Below, one piece after another: positions 1 through 6,272 of a stretch of 8,746 nucleotides of DNA. Location: assembly GCA_946060825.1 (NCBI GenBank), contig CAMGPO010000027.1:1-8746 (forward strand). The letters run 5' to 3'. The translations under genes and the position numbers were made by a program. How positions within the stretch are numbered: position 1 is the stretch's first letter; every line of letters begins with the position of its first letter. The stretch is from an uncultured Clostridia bacterium. GTDB lineage: Bacteria; Bacillota; Clostridia; Oscillospirales; Oscillospiraceae. The notes under the pieces are model-generated. The model searched no databases, was not told where the DNA came from, and was given only the letters and a program-made list of their open reading frames with translations.

Positions 1-54
1 TTGGCGGATTTTTATGAGGTCTCTGTGGACTATCTCCTGGGCCGCTGTGACTGA
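1..54 (+). CDS. XRE-family helix-turn-helix regulator, C-terminal end only (partial)
   Basis: Frame 1 on the plus strand reads LADFYEVSVDYLLGRCD and then a TGA stop at 52-54. The pattern 'LAxxaxVSvDYLLGR' is the well-known end of the HTH_XRE (Cro/C1-type) DNA-binding domain in many Firmicutes regulators, where it forms the last helix and the tail just after it. Only 17 codons are visible; the start and the recognition helix lie left of the window. The protein ends right after the domain, so it has no C-terminal extension in the visible part. Its targets cannot be told. It converges on proA and shares the hairpin terminator that follows. The family call rests on one short but characteristic motif. 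Confidence 0.72.
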   Translation: MADFYEVSVDYLLGRCD

Positions 55-105
55 GGGCCATACGTGCCCTGTGACATCCCCTCCCGTTCGCTCCACCTCA
101 TGCAA

Positions 106-148
106 AAAAGGTCCCGGAATCTGTAACACACAGGTTCCGGGGCCTTTT
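106..148. terminator. Bidirectional intrinsic terminator between xre-type gene and proA
   Basis: The arms 106-124 and 130-148 form a 19-bp stem around a 5-nt loop (AACAC, 125-129). Read on the plus strand, two pairs are U-G wobbles (112/142 and 120/134), so the stem is continuous; on the minus strand the same positions are A-C mismatches. The plus-strand transcript ends in TTTT (145-148). The minus-strand transcript ends in a longer T6 run (complement of 104-109). The proA stop codon is 6 nt away. It therefore plausibly ends both the regulator transcript and the proBA transcript. Confidence 0.85.
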
Positions 149-154
149 GCGCGC

Positions 155-1411
155 TCAGCGGGTCTGGCCGCTGCCGAGAATCACATATTTATAGCTGCAC
201 AGCTCCTGCAGGCCCATAGGGCCGCGGGCGTGGAGCTTCTGGGTGGAAATGCCCATCTCGCAGCCGAGGCCGAACTCACCGCCATCCGTGAACCGGGTGC
301 TGGCATTGACGTAGACCGCCGCGCTGTCCACACCGGCAGTGAACCGGGCCGCCGCTTCTTCGTCGGCGGTCACGATGGCGTCGCTGTGGCCCGTGGAGTG
401 AGCTGCGATGTGGGCCATTGCTTCCTCCACATTTTCTACCACGCCAACGGCCAGGATATAGTTCAGGAATTCCGTGTCAAAGTCGGCCTCTCCGGCGGGA
501 ACGCCGGGGATGATTCTCGCCGCCTCCCCGTCCAGCCGCAGCTCGACAGGCTGGAGATCCTGTGCTGCCCGCTCCGTCACCAGGCGGCGGTGCAGTTTCG
601 GCAAAAACTCCGACGCGATGGGCCGGGCCACCAGGCAGACCTCCTCGGCGTTGCAGACGCTGGGGCGGCTGGTCTTGGCGTTTTCGATGATGTCCAGGGC
701 CATCTCCTGATCGGCGGCGGCGTCCACATAGACATGGCAGATGCCGGTACCGGTCTGGATCACGGGCACCTTGGCATTCTGCAGACAGGCCCGAATCAGA
801 CCCGCGCCGCCCCGGGGGATCAGGAGATCAACCTGGCCCACGGCGGTCATCAACTCGCCCGCACTGGCGTGGGTCGTATCCTCGATGAGGCAGACCGCCG
901 TCTCCGGCAGTCCGGCCTCCCGCAGGCCCAGCCGCAGGGCCTCCACGATGGCGTGACTGCTGCGCCAAGCCTCTTTCCCGCAGCGCAGGATGCAGGCGCT
1001 GCCACTCTTGAGAGCCAGGGCCGCCGCGTCGCTGGTGACGTTGGGGCGGCTCTCATAGATGATGGCGATGACGCCCATGGGCACAGCCCTGCGCTCAATG
1101 ACGAGGCCGTTGGGCCGTTCGACCCGCCGCAGCACCTGTCCTACCGGATCCGGCAGGGCCGCCACCTCCCGGATGCCCTGGGCCATGCCCTGGATACGGG
1201 CTGGGGAGAGGGCCAGCCGGTCCAGCATGACGGCGTTGACTGAATCCCGCGCCGCCTCCAGATCCCGGTTGTTGGCTTCCAGAATCTCCGTCTCCTGCCG
1301 CAGCAGGGCCTCGGCCATGGCCAGCAGGGCCGCATTTTTCTGATTCGTGTCTGCCAGCGCCATGGCGGTCTTGGCGCCGTTGGCCGCGCAGAGAATTTCC
1401 TGTGTTGTCAT
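155..1411 (-). CDS. proA: Gamma-glutamyl phosphate reductase (glutamate-5-semialdehyde dehydrogenase)
   Basis: ProA reduces gamma-glutamyl phosphate with NADPH to glutamate-5-semialdehyde, the second step of proline synthesis from glutamate; it is cytosolic. The 418-residue product matches the usual family length of about 415-420. Visible landmarks are the YESRPNVT segment (119-126), the [16 protein letters not shown] cofactor-binding segment (about 133-148), the [10 protein letters not shown] segment (197-206), the catalytic cysteine C253 in RPSVCNAEE, and the ProA C-terminal signature [20 protein letters not shown] (379-398). The ATG at 1411 overlaps the proB TGA as ATGA, and GGGAGGAA sits 6 nt upstream, so the two genes are probably translationally coupled. 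It is the last gene of the operon, with the hairpin terminator just after its stop. No key residue appears to be missing. Confidence 0.97.
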   Translation of the reverse strand: MTTQEILCAANGAKTAMALADTNQKNAALLAMAEALLRQETEILEANNRDLEAARDSVNAVMLDRLALSPARIQGMAQGIREVAALPDPVGQVLRRVERPNGLVIERRAVPMGVIAIIYESRPNVTSDAAALALKSGSACILRCGKEAWRSSHAIVEALRLGLREAGLPETAVCLIEDTTHASAGELMTAVGQVDLLIPRGGAGLIRACLQNAKVPVIQTGTGICHVYVDAAADQEMALDIIENAKTSRPSVCNAEEVCLVARPIASEFLPKLHRRLVTERAAQDLQPVELRLDGEAARIIPGVPAGEADFDTEFLNYILAVGVVENVEEAMAHIAAHSTGHSDAIVTADEEAAARFTAGVDSAAVYVNASTRFTDGGEFGLGCEMGISTQKLHARGPMGLQELCSYKYVILGSGQTR

Positions 1412-2187
1412 ATGCTGTTCCTCCCCGCGGCGAGGAAGCGGGTGCCCACTTCCGCCCCGTCCACAATATCGTAAAGCTCCGCCGGCCGTGCGCCATTGGC
1501 GATGACCATATCCACACCGGCAGCCGTAGCTATCTTCGCGGCACGCAGCTTTGTCGCCATGCCGCCTGTGCCCAGGGCCGAGCCTTTTCCTCCGGCCAGA
1601 GCTTCAATCTCTGGCGTGATGTTCGCTACCACCGGGATCCGCTCCGCCTCCGGGTGAGTGTGGGGATCTGCGGTGAAGAGGCCATCGATGTCACTGAGCA
1701 GGATCAACAGATCGGCCTGCACATATTTGGCCACCCGGGCCGCAAGCGTATCGTTGTCGCCGAAGGCAATCTCTTCTGTGGCAACGGTGTCGTTTTCATT
1801 GAGGATTGGCAACGCCTTCAGCTCCAGAAGGCGGAATACCGTGTTTTCAAAATTGCGGCGTCGGCTCTCGTCCTCCAGATCCTCGGCGGTCAGCAGAATC
1901 TGGGCCACGGTGTGGTTGTGCTCCGTAAACTGCCGGTCGTAGACATACATCAGCTCGCACTGACCGACGGCAGCAGCAGCCTGCCGGGTAGGCATATCCT
2001 CGGGACGGGCGGGCAGCAGCAGCTTTCCAACCCCCATGCCAATGGCGCCGGAGGAAACCAGAATGATCTCCTCTCCCGCGTTTTTCAGATCGCTGAGAAC
2101 CTTGATGAGCTCTTCTACCAGCCGGATATTCAGCCGCCCGGTGGCGTGGGCCAGGGTTGAGGTGCCCACCTTGATGACAATTCGCAT
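1408..2187 (-). CDS. proB: Glutamate 5-kinase, short form without PUA domain
   Basis: ProB phosphorylates the gamma-carboxyl of glutamate with ATP, the committed and normally proline-inhibited step of proline synthesis. The 259-residue product is a complete amino-acid-kinase domain: KVGTS (6-10), VSSGAIGMG (44-52), LNENDTV (129-135), FGDND (142-146), LLSDIDGLF (163-171) and the GTGGMATK loop (206-213). It lacks the C-terminal PUA domain of the roughly 367-residue enterobacterial enzyme; short forms are common in Firmicutes. The frame is open back to an ATG at 2295, but that codon has no Shine-Dalgarno, and a near-consensus promoter (2240-2268) lies inside the extension. The start is therefore placed at ATG 2187, where the conserved [10 protein letters not shown] begins. 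AAGGAG precedes it at a long 12-nt spacing. Its stop overlaps the proA start by 4 nt. Confidence 0.95.
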   Translation of the reverse strand: MRIVIKVGTSTLAHATGRLNIRLVEELIKVLSDLKNAGEEIILVSSGAIGMGVGKLLLPARPEDMPTRQAAAAVGQCELMYVYDRQFTEHNHTVAQILLTAEDLEDESRRRNFENTVFRLLELKALPILNENDTVATEEIAFGDNDTLAARVAKYVQADLLILLSDIDGLFTADPHTHPEAERIPVVANITPEIEALAGGKGSALGTGGMATKLRAAKIATAAGVDMVIANGARPAELYDIVDGAEVGTRFLAAGRNSI

Positions 2188-2199
2188 TGCCTGCTTCAG

Positions 2200-2205
2200 C
2201 TCCTT
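2200..2205 (-). promoter_or_regulatory. Ribosome binding site of proB (supports the internal start)
   Basis: The minus strand reads AAGGAG, then 12 nt, then the ATG at 2187. The spacing is longer than the usual 5-9 nt, so initiation may be modest. It still fits better than the ATG at 2241, which overlaps the -10 box, or the ATG at 2226, which would leave a leader of only about 7 nt. Confidence 0.55.
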
Positions 2206-2239
2206 CGGCGGCCCTTCCGGCCGCATGATGGTTTCCTGC

Positions 2240-2268
2240 ATTATACTCCATCCACGCCGGGATGGCAA
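2240..2268 (-). promoter_or_regulatory. Sigma-A-type promoter of proBA
   Basis: On the minus strand there is a -35 TTGCCA (2268-2263, 5 of 6 to TTGACA), a 17-nt spacer and a perfect -10 TATAAT (2245-2240). Transcription should start near 2233, giving a leader of about 46 nt before the proB ATG at 2187. The leader is too short for a T-box riboswitch of the kind that controls proBA in some Bacilli, so any control is more likely by an operator such as the palindrome at 2298-2311. Confidence 0.8.
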
Positions 2269-2286
2269 GGTGACGATACCTTGTTT

Positions 2287-2311
2287 TTCACTCATTGTGA
2301 ATAAAAATTCG
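2287..2311. promoter_or_regulatory. ARG-box-like palindrome / candidate operator between proB and lysE
   Basis: At 2298-2310 the plus strand reads TGAATAAAAATTC. The ArgR/AhrC box core is TGAAT-N4-ATTCA, so this matches 9 of 10 core positions: the final A is G at 2311, and the GAAT/ATTC arms are perfect. A second, overlapping inverted repeat TTCAC-N5-GTGAA lies at 2287-2301. The site is about 30 nt upstream of the proB -35 and about 55 nt upstream of the candidate lysE -10, so a bound regulator could affect either gene. ArgR usually binds paired boxes and I see no clear second box. The surrounding sequence is AT-rich, so chance is possible. Confidence 0.4.
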
Positions 2312-2342
2312 TGATTCCGCAGCTTTCTTCAAAAACTGCGTC

Positions 2343-2371
2343 TGTTCACCGGCCCGATTCTCTGCTATACT
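2343..2371 (+). promoter_or_regulatory. Candidate promoter of the LysE-family exporter gene
   Basis: A good -10 TATACT lies at 2366-2371. The -35 is poor: TGTTCA (2343-2348) at 17-nt spacing matches 3 of 6, while TTCACC (2345-2350) matches 4 of 6 but at a short 15-nt spacing. Transcription would start near 2378, leaving room for AAAGGA (2387-2392) 10 nt before the ATG at 2403. A weak -35 would fit a gene that needs an activator, but this is only inferred. Confidence 0.4.
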
Positions 2372-2402
2372 GAAGGTATTCCGGAAAAAGGACGGCGATT
2401 CT

Positions 2403-2996
2403 ATGCCCGCATCCATGCTTCCCTCGTTCCTGCTCTACTGCTACATCGGAGCCATCACCCCTGGCCCGGCCAACCTGACCTCTCTGGCTGCCGCTCTGCG
2501 CTACGGCAGAAAGCCCGCTCTGCGACAGTGGCGCGGTATCTTCTTTGGCTTTTTTGTGGTCTCCATGGTCTCTGTCCTTGTCACCTGGCTGCTTGGCACC
2601 ATGCTTAACAAGTATGTGGGCTACCTTGCCTGGGTCGGTGCGGCCTACATCCTCTGGATGGCCTGGCATATGCTCCGCTCCTCCGGCGTCGAGGCTGCGG
2701 ACAACCCCGACCAGCCCACTTTCCGGCGGGGCCTCTTCGTTCAGCTCACCAATGTGAAGATCATGGTCTTCTGCCTGACAGCTCTGGCCTCCTACGTCCT
2801 GCCTTATACAGACTCCTTCTGGTGGCTCTTTGGCGTGGGCCTGTTCCTGCCCTTCACCGGCCCCATGGCCAATCTGATCTGGCTCTTCGCCGGGGCCTCC
2901 CTGCAGAAGCTTTTCTCCCGGTACCGCAAGACTGTGGACATCGTCCTGGCCCTCTCCCTGGTGGCCTGCGCCGTCAGCCTCGTCTGGCCCCACTAA
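2403..2996 (+). CDS. LysE/RhtB-family amino-acid exporter
   Basis: The 197-residue protein is strongly hydrophobic and has the length typical of LysE/RhtB translocators (about 190-220). It carries the family signature TPGPANL (19-25) at the end of the first helix, a second conserved segment FVQLTNVKI (112-120) and about six membrane segments: roughly 6-28, 45-68, 70-92, 118-135, 138-165 and 177-195. The family exports amino acids such as lysine, arginine, homoserine or threonine by proton exchange across the inner membrane; the substrate here cannot be read from sequence. The ATG has AAAGGA 10 nt upstream. The gene stands alone, divergent from proBA and convergent with the histidine phosphatase. 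Proximity to proBA and an ARG-box-like site hints at a glutamate-family or basic amino-acid substrate, as an inference only. Confidence 0.88.
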   Translation: MPASMLPSFLLYCYIGAITPGPANLTSLAAALRYGRKPALRQWRGIFFGFFVVSMVSVLVTWLLGTMLNKYVGYLAWVGAAYILWMAWHMLRSSGVEAADNPDQPTFRRGLFVQLTNVKIMVFCLTALASYVLPYTDSFWWLFGVGLFLPFTGPMANLIWLFAGASLQKLFSRYRKTVDIVLALSLVACAVSLVWPH

Positions 2997-3001
2997 ATAA
3001 A

Positions 3002-3049
3002 CGCCGCATCCCCATGCCATTCCCAACGGAATGACATGGGGATGCGGTG
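3002..3049 (-). terminator. Long-stem intrinsic terminator of the eamA-nhaC-phosphatase operon
   Basis: The arms 3004-3023 and 3028-3047 pair over 20 bp with a CAAC loop. The single irregular position (3017/3034) is a U-G wobble when transcribed from the minus strand and a C-A mismatch from the plus strand. On the minus strand the stem is followed by GCGTTTATTTAG (complement of 3003 back to 2992), a U-rich tail that overlaps the lysE stop codon. The plus-strand tail (TGCGTTCT) is poor in T. It therefore mainly serves the minus-strand operon, and may only stall or protect the end of the lysE transcript. Confidence 0.8.
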
Positions 3050-3053
3050 CGTT

Positions 3054-3614
3054 CTAGGCGATCCAGCCGTGACAGCGGAAGTCTGCGGAGTACACCATTT
3101 CCGACACGTGGCAGTAGCCGATGACCAGCTCGCCGGTATAGCGCCGGATGAGACCACCATGGGCCACCACGGCGATTTTTTCATAGCCTTCGGCCAGGTA
3201 ATGGTCCAGAACCGGCTTTGTCCGCCGGACCAACTCCTCCAGGGTCTCCCACCGCCGGCTCTCGCCGGGCGGGCAGGCGCCGTGACATCGCTTGAAGTCC
3301 TCATGGAGGGCGACAGCCTCGGCCTCGCCGCGTACCTGGAAGGTCTTGTCGGGGATCAGCTCATGGAGATCCATCTCCACCTGGATCCCCAGACCCGTCC
3401 GTCCGGCGATGATTGCCGCCGTTTGAAGGGCGCGGGTGTAGGGGGAGGACAGGATAAGCTGGCAGCCCTCCAGCAGGGGATTCTCTGCCGCCGCCCGGGC
3501 CTGAATGACGCCCAGGGCCGTCAGCGGCGCCAGCTCCCGGCCAAGGCCGATGAAGCCCCGTTCGTCCGCCCCGGATTTATCACATTCCCCGTGCCGGATA
3601 AATACGATTTTCAT
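3054..3614 (-). CDS. Histidine phosphatase family protein (phosphoglycerate-mutase-like)
   Basis: The 186-residue protein is a short branch-1 histidine phosphatase. MKIVFIRHGE (1-10) carries the RHG motif with the phospho-accepting histidine H8. SSPYTRALQTA (56-66) supplies the second phosphate-binding arginine R61. DLHEL (82-86) has the acidic general acid/base E85. VVAHGGLIR (149-157) has the second catalytic histidine H152. All active-site residues are present, so it should be an active phosphohydrolase or mutase, but the substrate is unknown. The frame is open back to 3746, but that part overlaps the antiporter gene. GGAGG (3622-3626) sits 7 nt before ATG 3614 and is too close to the alternative ATG at 3620. 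Its start lies 35 nt inside the end of the upstream antiporter gene, indicating translational coupling. It is the last gene of the operon. Confidence 0.9.
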   Translation of the reverse strand: MKIVFIRHGECDKSGADERGFIGLGRELAPLTALGVIQARAAAENPLLEGCQLILSSPYTRALQTAAIIAGRTGLGIQVEMDLHELIPDKTFQVRGEAEAVALHEDFKRCHGACPPGESRRWETLEELVRRTKPVLDHYLAEGYEKIAVVAHGGLIRRYTGELVIGYCHVSEMVYSADFRCHGWIA

Positions 3615-4920
3615 GGTCATTCCTCCCGCCGCATCTTCTCTTGTTGTGGTACACCATTCCCCACAGGGGAAGCAGATACAGGAAACACGCGAACAGTATG
3701 CTGGTCTTGGGCGCTCCCATATAGGACAGGGGTACGGTTCCTGCAATAGACCACGGCACCAGCACCGGAATCAACGCTGCAGAATCTTCCAGTTCGATGG
3801 CAAACTCCTGCCGGTCCGGCTGCATTCCGCCGCAGAGCTGATCGGTCATCGTGATGCACAGAGTCTGATTGCAGGTGACTGCCGCCGTCAGCAGGGCGGT
3901 CAACAGCATACAGCCAAAGGGAGTCACACGGCGGCTCAGGCGGACCAGACCGTCCTGAATCCCGGATAGCAGACCGGTGCCGGAGAGGATCCCGGCATAC
4001 GCCGAGGACAGGATGACCACGCATGCCATGGTCGCCATGGAGATTACGCCGCCGCCGTCAATCAGCGGAGCCAGGGCCGGATCTCCGCACCGGTAGCCGA
4101 GGAGCAGCGCCTGCAGAACCGTCCAGAGGTCTATATGCTGCAAAAACAGGCAGAGGGGAATCGCCAGTCCCACGCTCACCAGCATGGTGATTTCGACCCG
4201 GACCCGGAAAACCGACAGGACCAGAATCGCCGCCACCGGCAGCAGGGCCAGAGGATGCAGGCGGAAATGGCTGGCAAACAGCGACTCAACACCGGTCACT
4301 CCGCCTTCTCCGCTCCACACAAAGCCGATCGCCAGATAGACGGCGCAGGACAGCAGCAGCGGAACCAAGCAGCTTCGGAGCATTTTTACAACATTGATGT
4401 AAATGTCCGTCCCGGTGACGGAACAGACCAGGTGGGCGCTGGAGGAAACAGGGGAGCAGCGGTCACCGAAAAAAACGCCGGAGAGCGCCGCGCCGCCCGT
4501 GAGGGCGGGGGATACGCCCATGCTGTTCGCCATTGTCATACAGATAACGCCCATGGTGGCTGCCGTTCCGAAGGAAGTCCCGGTCAGGAAGGAAACGGCG
4601 CAGTTGAGCAGAAAGGTCAGCAGAAGAAATACCTGAGGCCGGATCAGACGGACGGCGTAGCAGATGATGACGGCAATGGTCCCGGAGGCCCGCCATGCAG
4701 CCGTCAGCATACTGACGAAGAAGAATACCCGCAGAACGCCAAAAAGCGGCTTCAGGCTCTTCCGGGACATGGCCAGCAGCTCCCTCGCGGAAAATCCATT
4801 GCGAAGGCCGTAGGCTACAAACAGCACCAGGCCAAAAAGCATGGCGTAAAGGGTAGAGAATTTGCACAGGATGCAGGTCAGAAGAGACGCACAGAACAGC
4901 CCGATAGTCAGAAGCCTCAT
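3580..4920 (-). CDS. NhaC-family Na+/H+ antiporter-like membrane protein
   Basis: The 446-residue product is hydrophobic almost throughout, with about 10-12 predicted membrane segments. It resembles NhaC-type antiporters in its core: FLTGTSFGTAATMGV (111-125) followed by GVFFGDRCSPVSSSAHLV (148-165) and then TGTDIYINV. These match the GTSxGTAxTxG and GxxFGDxxSPxSdt patterns of the NhaC (IT) superfamily. Members exchange Na+ for protons, or malate/lactate as in MleN; the substrate here is not defined. The open frame runs upstream to 5124 into the DMT gene, but GGGAGGAAA 9 nt before ATG 4920 sets the start, 23 nt after the DMT gene stop. The C-terminal tail (from about 427) is charged and is translated over the ribosome binding site of the phosphatase gene. 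Middle gene of a three-gene operon. Confidence 0.85.
   Translation of the reverse strand: MRLLTIGLFCASLLTCILCKFSTLYAMLFGLVLFVAYGLRNGFSARELLAMSRKSLKPLFGVLRVFFFVSMLTAAWRASGTIAVIICYAVRLIRPQVFLLLTFLLNCAVSFLTGTSFGTAATMGVICMTMANSMGVSPALTGGAALSGVFFGDRCSPVSSSAHLVCSVTGTDIYINVVKMLRSCLVPLLLSCAVYLAIGFVWSGEGGVTGVESLFASHFRLHPLALLPVAAILVLSVFRVRVEITMLVSVGLAIPLCLFLQHIDLWTVLQALLLGYRCGDPALAPLIDGGGVISMATMACVVILSSAYAGILSGTGLLSGIQDGLVRLSRRVTPFGCMLLTALLTAAVTCNQTLCITMTDQLCGGMQPDRQEFAIELEDSAALIPVLVPWSIAGTVPLSYMGAPKTSILFACFLYLLPLWGMVYHNKRRCGGRNDHENRIYPARGM
3621..3627 (-). promoter_or_regulatory. Ribosome binding site that fixes the phosphatase start
   Basis: The minus strand reads GGGAGGA. Its GGAGG core is 7 nt from the ATG at 3614 but almost touches the ATG at 3620, so 3614 is the usable start. 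The site lies inside the coding sequence of the upstream antiporter gene. Confidence 0.75.
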
Positions 4921-4943
4921 CACAGATTTCCTCCCACACCGGC

Positions 4944-5828
4944 TCAGTCCTGAGCCCGCTCCAGCCAGGAGTAGGAATAGACGCCGCCAAGGATGATGAC
5001 GCCGCCAAGCAGCTGCAGGAGGGCAGGAATCTCTCCGAAGAGGAAGCAGGCGATGATCGCAGCCACCACCGGCTCGAGGAGCTTCGTCGCAGAGACAAAA
5101 GAGGGTGCAAAGAACTTCATACACCAGCTGAAGATGCTGTGGCCCATCAGCGTGGAGAACACAGCCAGCAACAGGCCAATGAACACAGGATTCCAGCCGT
5201 AGCCCACAAGGGAACAGCTCCGCAGAAGCGAGATGACCACCAGGGTGGCCGCCGTGGAGACGTAGAGGATAAACGTATAGACCGAGGTGGAGGTGGTCTT
5301 GCTGGTCACGCGGCTGATGAGCATATAGACCGCCGCAGCCACGGCCGCCAGAAGAGCCAGAATGTCGCCAAAGAGGTGGCCGCCGCCCGCCGCAGAATCG
5401 GAGAGGGCGATCAGAACGCTGCCGAAAAAGGCCACGGCGATGGAGAGGACAGCCTTCCAGGACAGCTTGCCCCGCAGGACGAGGCAGTAGCCCAGGGCCA
5501 CCCAGATGACCTCCGTGTTCACGATGGTGGTAGAGCTGGCCACGGAGGTGTGGTTCAGCGACTCAAACCAGAGGGCAAAGTGAAAGCCCAGAAACAGGCC
5601 GCTGGCACAGCTCAGCAGGAGTGTTTTGTGATCCAGGTGCAGCAGTTCCTGCCGCGGCTCCCGCCGCAGGAGGACTGCCGGGGCCAGCAGCGCCACGGTC
5701 CAGAGCAGCCGCCAGGCAGCAGTGACGGTGGAGGGCGCCGTGGAAAACCGCACAAAAATAGCGGACAGGGAAACGCCGAGCACACCGATGACCAGAGGGA
5801 TCATCGGATGCTTTTCAAAATATCTCAT
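4944..5828 (-). CDS. EamA/DMT-superfamily transporter
   Basis: The 294-residue protein has the ten-helix, two-repeat layout of EamA (DUF6, drug/metabolite transporter) proteins. The first repeat begins at residue 9 (IPLVIGVLGVSLSAIFVRFS) and includes the LFLGFHFALWFESLNHTSVA region (about 79-98), a conserved EamA pattern. The second starts near 155 and ends with KLLEPVVAAIIACFLFGEIP (about 245-264), the typical penultimate motif. Length is normal (280-310). Members export metabolites or amino acids from the cytoplasm; no substrate can be assigned. ATG 5828 is chosen because GGAG lies 11 nt upstream and a later ATG (5804) has no ribosome binding site. It is the first gene of the operon with the NhaC-like and phosphatase genes, behind the promoter at 5893-5921. 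Confidence 0.92.
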   Translation of the reverse strand: MRYFEKHPMIPLVIGVLGVSLSAIFVRFSTAPSTVTAAWRLLWTVALLAPAVLLRREPRQELLHLDHKTLLLSCASGLFLGFHFALWFESLNHTSVASSTTIVNTEVIWVALGYCLVLRGKLSWKAVLSIAVAFFGSVLIALSDSAAGGGHLFGDILALLAAVAAAVYMLISRVTSKTTSTSVYTFILYVSTAATLVVISLLRSCSLVGYGWNPVFIGLLLAVFSTLMGHSIFSWCMKFFAPSFVSATKLLEPVVAAIIACFLFGEIPALLQLLGGVIILGGVYSYSWLERAQD

Positions 5829-5892
5829 GACAAATTACGCTCCGATCCGGCAGAATTCAACGCCTGCCGATCTCTTTTTTCAGATGTCATCC

Positions 5893-5921
5893 ATTATACT
5901 ACGGCAAACGGCCGTCTGCAA
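5893..5921 (-). promoter_or_regulatory. Promoter of the eamA-nhaC-phosphatase operon
   Basis: The minus strand shows TTGCAG (5921-5916), a 17-nt spacer and a perfect -10 TATAAT (5898-5893). The -35 matches TTGACA at its first three bases only. Start of transcription would be near 5886, with a leader of about 57 nt to ATG 5828. The -35 lies inside the stem of the hairpin at 5913-5942. Confidence 0.6.
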
Positions 5922-5952
5922 TCGGGGATTCCCCTGCAGACGTTATTTTTTT
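5913..5952. terminator. Hairpin with T-tract downstream of the TIGR04076 gene
   Basis: CGTCTGCA (5913-5920) pairs with TGCAGACG (5935-5942). Inside it GGGG (5924-5927) pairs with CCCC (5931-5934) over an ATT loop, with three bases bulged (5921-5923). The T-tract TTATTTTTTT (5943-5952) follows on the plus strand, so by the usual rule the strong direction is plus, yet no plus-strand gene ends here. For the minus-strand operon ending at 5954 the run is a 5' A-tract, and the tail after the stem is GCCGTTTGCCG. It may still end that operon inefficiently, or stop antisense transcription. Confidence 0.6.
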
Positions 5953-5953
5953 G

Positions 5954-6268
5954 TCAGTCCGCGTCCTCGTCCAGAGCTTCCAGCAGAAAGCTGACCGGGC
6001 GGAATCCGTCATTGCAGGAAATCATGGCAGAACGCGGATTCTTCATCCAACCGTCATAGAGGTCCGACCCGCCGTGGGCCAGCGTCATCACGAAGGCCGA
6101 CATGCTCTCCCAGGCACTCTCGCACAGCCCGACGGGCCGCCGCCAGCCGTTTGCAACAAAGACCTGCCCCTCCCGCAGGTCGCAGGCGTGCTGGATGGGA
6201 TTTTCATACCGGGCGATCAGGTCCTCATAGCGGGCCAGCCGCACCACTGTAATCCGAACTTTTTTCAC
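5954..6268 (-). CDS. TIGR04076 family protein
   Basis: The 104-residue soluble protein fits the small family TIGR04076 (about 90-110 residues, function unknown): start MKKVRITVVR, a middle LREGQVFVANG (31-41), an aromatic SAWESMSAFVMTLAHGG (51-67) and the end ISCNDGFRPVSFLLE (83-97), which matches the family pattern 'CxDGxRPVxFxxE'. Cysteines are at 29, 49 and 85, so metal or redox binding is conceivable but unproven. No signal peptide or membrane segment is seen. Translation starts at a GTG (6266-6268), supported by a full AGGAGGTGA whose TGA is also the stop codon of the MATE gene; the gap to that stop is 4 nt, so it is cotranslated with it. It is the last gene of its operon. Confidence 0.85.
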   Translation of the reverse strand: MKKVRITVVRLARYEDLIARYENPIQHACDLREGQVFVANGWRRPVGLCESAWESMSAFVMTLAHGGSDLYDGWMKNPRSAMISCNDGFRPVSFLLEALDEDAD

Positions 6269-6272
6269 AGAT

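Noticed and set aside
14..1243. Plus-strand open frame of 409 codons
   Set aside because: It is antisense to proA, which has all family motifs. No homology is recognisable and the length comes from GC-rich third positions on the other strand.
2323..2340. CGCAG...CTGCG inverted repeat (about 2318-2340) between proB and lysE
   Set aside because: Five-bp arms with a long loop and no T-tract; likely chance.
2188..2402. T-box or other riboswitch ahead of proBA
   Set aside because: The proB leader from the predicted start site is only about 46 nt and holds no T-box sequence or antiterminator structure.
4135..4953. Plus-strand open frame of 272 codons opposite the antiporter gene
   Set aside because: Polar, low-complexity shadow of a hydrophobic membrane protein, with no ribosome binding site or motif.
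5139..6059. Plus-strand open frame of 306 codons opposite the EamA gene
   Set aside because: Antisense shadow. It would also read through the hairpin and T-tract at 5913-5952.
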